In this document: in pieces, positions 62,357 through 64,000 of the stretch
Layout: every line of letters starts with the position of its first letter
How positions within the stretch are numbered: the first letter of the stretch is position 1
From: Triatoma infestans
Lineage: Eukaryota > Arthropoda > Insecta > Hemiptera > Reduviidae
Reading direction: 5' to 3'
Length of the DNA stretch: 64,000 bases
NCBI GenBank assembly: GCA_011037195.1
Contig: JAAEAF010003486.1
Location: 1 to 64,000, forward strand
Notes under the pieces: model-generated
Databases searched by the model: none
Told to the model about the DNA's origin: nothing
Seen by the model: only the letters and a program-made list of their open reading frames with translations
Position numbers and translations under genes: made by a program

Positions 62357-64000
62357 ATGGCAACTACCAACCCACCCGATTCCGCTCCTACTAGCGATAT
62401 TCCTACCCTTACCATTGACCAAAAAATCACCTTAGGGCGTAAAAAATTAGCCGCAATAGTAAAAGAAATTAAATCAGTTGTAGATGAGGCCAGAGCAGCA
62501 GTTGCGGGTCAGGATAGCCGTGCTGAAAACAGGTTCTTAGGAGCATTTAGATCTTTGGACACGGTCTATGAGAACTTTAAGACAATTTGGGACCGATTAA
62601 TGGAGTTATATTTACTGAAGGGTTCGGAAAGCATTTTTCCCTCTGACGAGGACACCACAATACAGCAGGCTATTGTAAGATACTATCGGGAATGCTGTGA
62701 GGTATATGTTTTATTTACTAAACCAATGTCTAAATCTATATCCAATAGTGATGTTACTGGTGCCTGTACTTCTCGAGTTTCACAACGAAACTTGCCTGAG
62801 ATAAAGTTACCCCAATTTGATGGTCGATTGAAACAATGGCCCATGTTTAGAGACACATTTACTTCTTTGGTGCATAGTGACGCCTCACTCACTCCCATGG
62901 AGAAATATCACTTCTTATTGGGCTCTTTGAGTGGGCGCGCGCTTGCCCTTAATTTGTTTCTCTTCCTAGGAGCCCTACCGCCCACTGTCCGGTGATGGAC
63001 AGTGTTTGTCTGTAACGGGAGAAACACTGTCCGGATGCCGGCAGTGCACTGAGAAGCTCCGGCGCCAAATGACCACAATGTTGAGAGTGGGCGCGCTCTC
63101 TCTGCTCTCAAATCTGTCCCCTTAACCGCAGAGAATTATGAACAGGCCTGGACAGCTCTGAATACGCAATTTAACAATCGGAGACGCTTAGCGCATTCCT
63201 ATTTAAATCAAATTATAAATTTTAGGCCACTACAAGGGAAGTCATCTTTTTCTTCCTTGCAAGAGTTTCTCTCAGTAGTAGGAGAGAATATCACATCCCT
63301 TAACCAATTGAAGATAAACGATTTAAGTGAATATATTTTGTTCGAATTAGCTGTAAGATGTTTGGACTCGGTTACCAGAGAGTCTTTTGAGATTTGTATG
63401 ATGGGGGAGAACGTTGAATTCCCAAATGCTATTAGACTTATGTCTTTCGTACAATGTCGCTGCAATTCGTTAGCTTTGGCTAATCCTCCCTCAGATGAAT
63501 CAACGCCACCGAAAGCTTCCACTTGCCTGAACACGCCAAACAAATTTCAACCAAGGGGGACCAGCCTGACTTCAAGGAAATCCGGCACTTCCTTGTTTGT
63601 TCAAACGTCCTCTGCTTCAACATATAGTAATAAGGGAGTTGAAGTAAAATCTCCTTCTGATGCTACCAAATCTAAACGTTTGTCATGTTTTGTTTGCACT
63701 AAGCCTCATATATTGAGGGAATGCCCCACTTACCAATCGAAATCCCCTGCGGCGAGATACCAGTTATTAAGCGAGTGGTCTGGTTGCAGAAACTGTTTGC
63801 ATCCTGGTCATCGCACCAATCAATGTACCTCAAGAAATGTTTGCCGAGAATGTAGTCGTCGTCACCATACCACATTGCATTTTTATACTCCTGCTAAACC
63901 TACCCAACAAGCAGTTACTATTTCAAATACACCTGCCCCCCCTGGTACTGAAGATCGCTCGGCCTTGACCTCCATCACTAATGAAAATACTGAAGTGCTG
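62357..64000 (+). CDS. BEL/Pao retrotransposon Gag, interrupted by a SINE and cut by the window edge
   Basis: Gag part of a BEL/Pao LTR retrotransposon polyprotein. The first part runs from the ATG at 62357 to 62940, is rich in helical charged sequence and carries the LPEIKLPQFDG motif typical of the DUF1759-type Gag of BEL/Pao. A 144-bp SINE (62941-63084) breaks it; the coding frame then resumes in the duplicated target and stays open to the window end at 64000. The second part contains a Cys/His-rich region near 63685-63890 (CFVC, then CRNCLHPGH and CRECSRRHH), a zinc-knuckle-like feature known in this Gag family. Protease, RT, RNase H and integrase would lie beyond the edge. Apart from the SINE I see no stop or frameshift, so the element was young when hit. 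Confidence 0.85.
62941..63084 (+). mobile_element. SINE (family 1) inserted in the BEL/Pao gag frame
   Basis: Matches the body of the SINE copies at 5579-5781 and 39013-39234 ('ctcttcctaggagc', 'cactgtccgg', 'cagtgcactgagaagc'). It lacks the tRNA-like head, so it is 5'-truncated. Flanked by a perfect 12-bp direct repeat, 'gagtgggcgcgc', at 62929-62940 and 63085-63096. Confidence 0.88.

Noticed and set aside
62683..63543. Minus-strand open frames across the BEL/Pao gag
   Set aside because: They are antisense to a well-supported plus-strand Gag frame.

Overview
The window is nuclear DNA of an AT-rich, intron-rich animal genome, almost certainly an insect. Four ordinary eukaryotic genes are spread over many short exons with GT/AG borders, and most of the rest is introns and mobile-element debris. 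A hemipteran is my guess from the mix of LINE, BEL/Pao and SINE relics; that part is low confidence. I see no operons, CRISPR arrays or bacterial genes. Gene layout: (1) bases 1-11692, minus strand: TSG101, the ESCRT-I subunit, with its C-terminal end beyond the left edge. (2) 18708-31350, minus: VPS4, the AAA ATPase that disassembles ESCRT-III, complete in eight exons. (3) 32542-43630, plus: a VAP-A/VAP33-type ER contact-site protein, complete in six exons, divergent from VPS4. (4) 45650-53529, minus: the regulatory NEDD8-activating E1 subunit (NAE1/APP-BP1), complete in ten exons, convergent with VAP. (5) From about 61 kb to the right edge: a BEL/Pao LTR retrotransposon whose gag frame is interrupted by a SINE. 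TSG101 and VPS4 act at the start and end of the same ESCRT pathway and are tandem neighbours here; VAP (membrane contact sites) and NAE1 (neddylation) are housekeeping genes with no obvious tie. Introns and intergenic DNA hold LINE fragments of several types, at least three SINE families (several with clear 12-bp target-site duplications), a PIF/Harbinger deletion derivative nested in a hAT-like element, a Merlin/ISXO2-like transposase relic, palindromic MITEs, and an abundant repeat family with an imperfect CTTACT...AGTAAG terminal motif. The most unusual content is a family of short foldback elements (best copies 303-610, 6751-7065, 19837-20765, 55389-55676). Each pairs two inverted arms, the arms carry hammerhead-ribozyme-like cores (CTGANGA, stem II, GAAAC, palindromic ACCGGT, then C and a stem I partner), and each copy is bounded by an 8-16 bp direct repeat. 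A second striking structure is a LINE copy at 47576-49082 with its 5' half inverted, a microsatellite-like 3' tail and a 12-bp target-site duplication: the signature of twin priming. Exon borders were read by eye from splice consensus, reading phase and similarity to the families; no search or folding was run.
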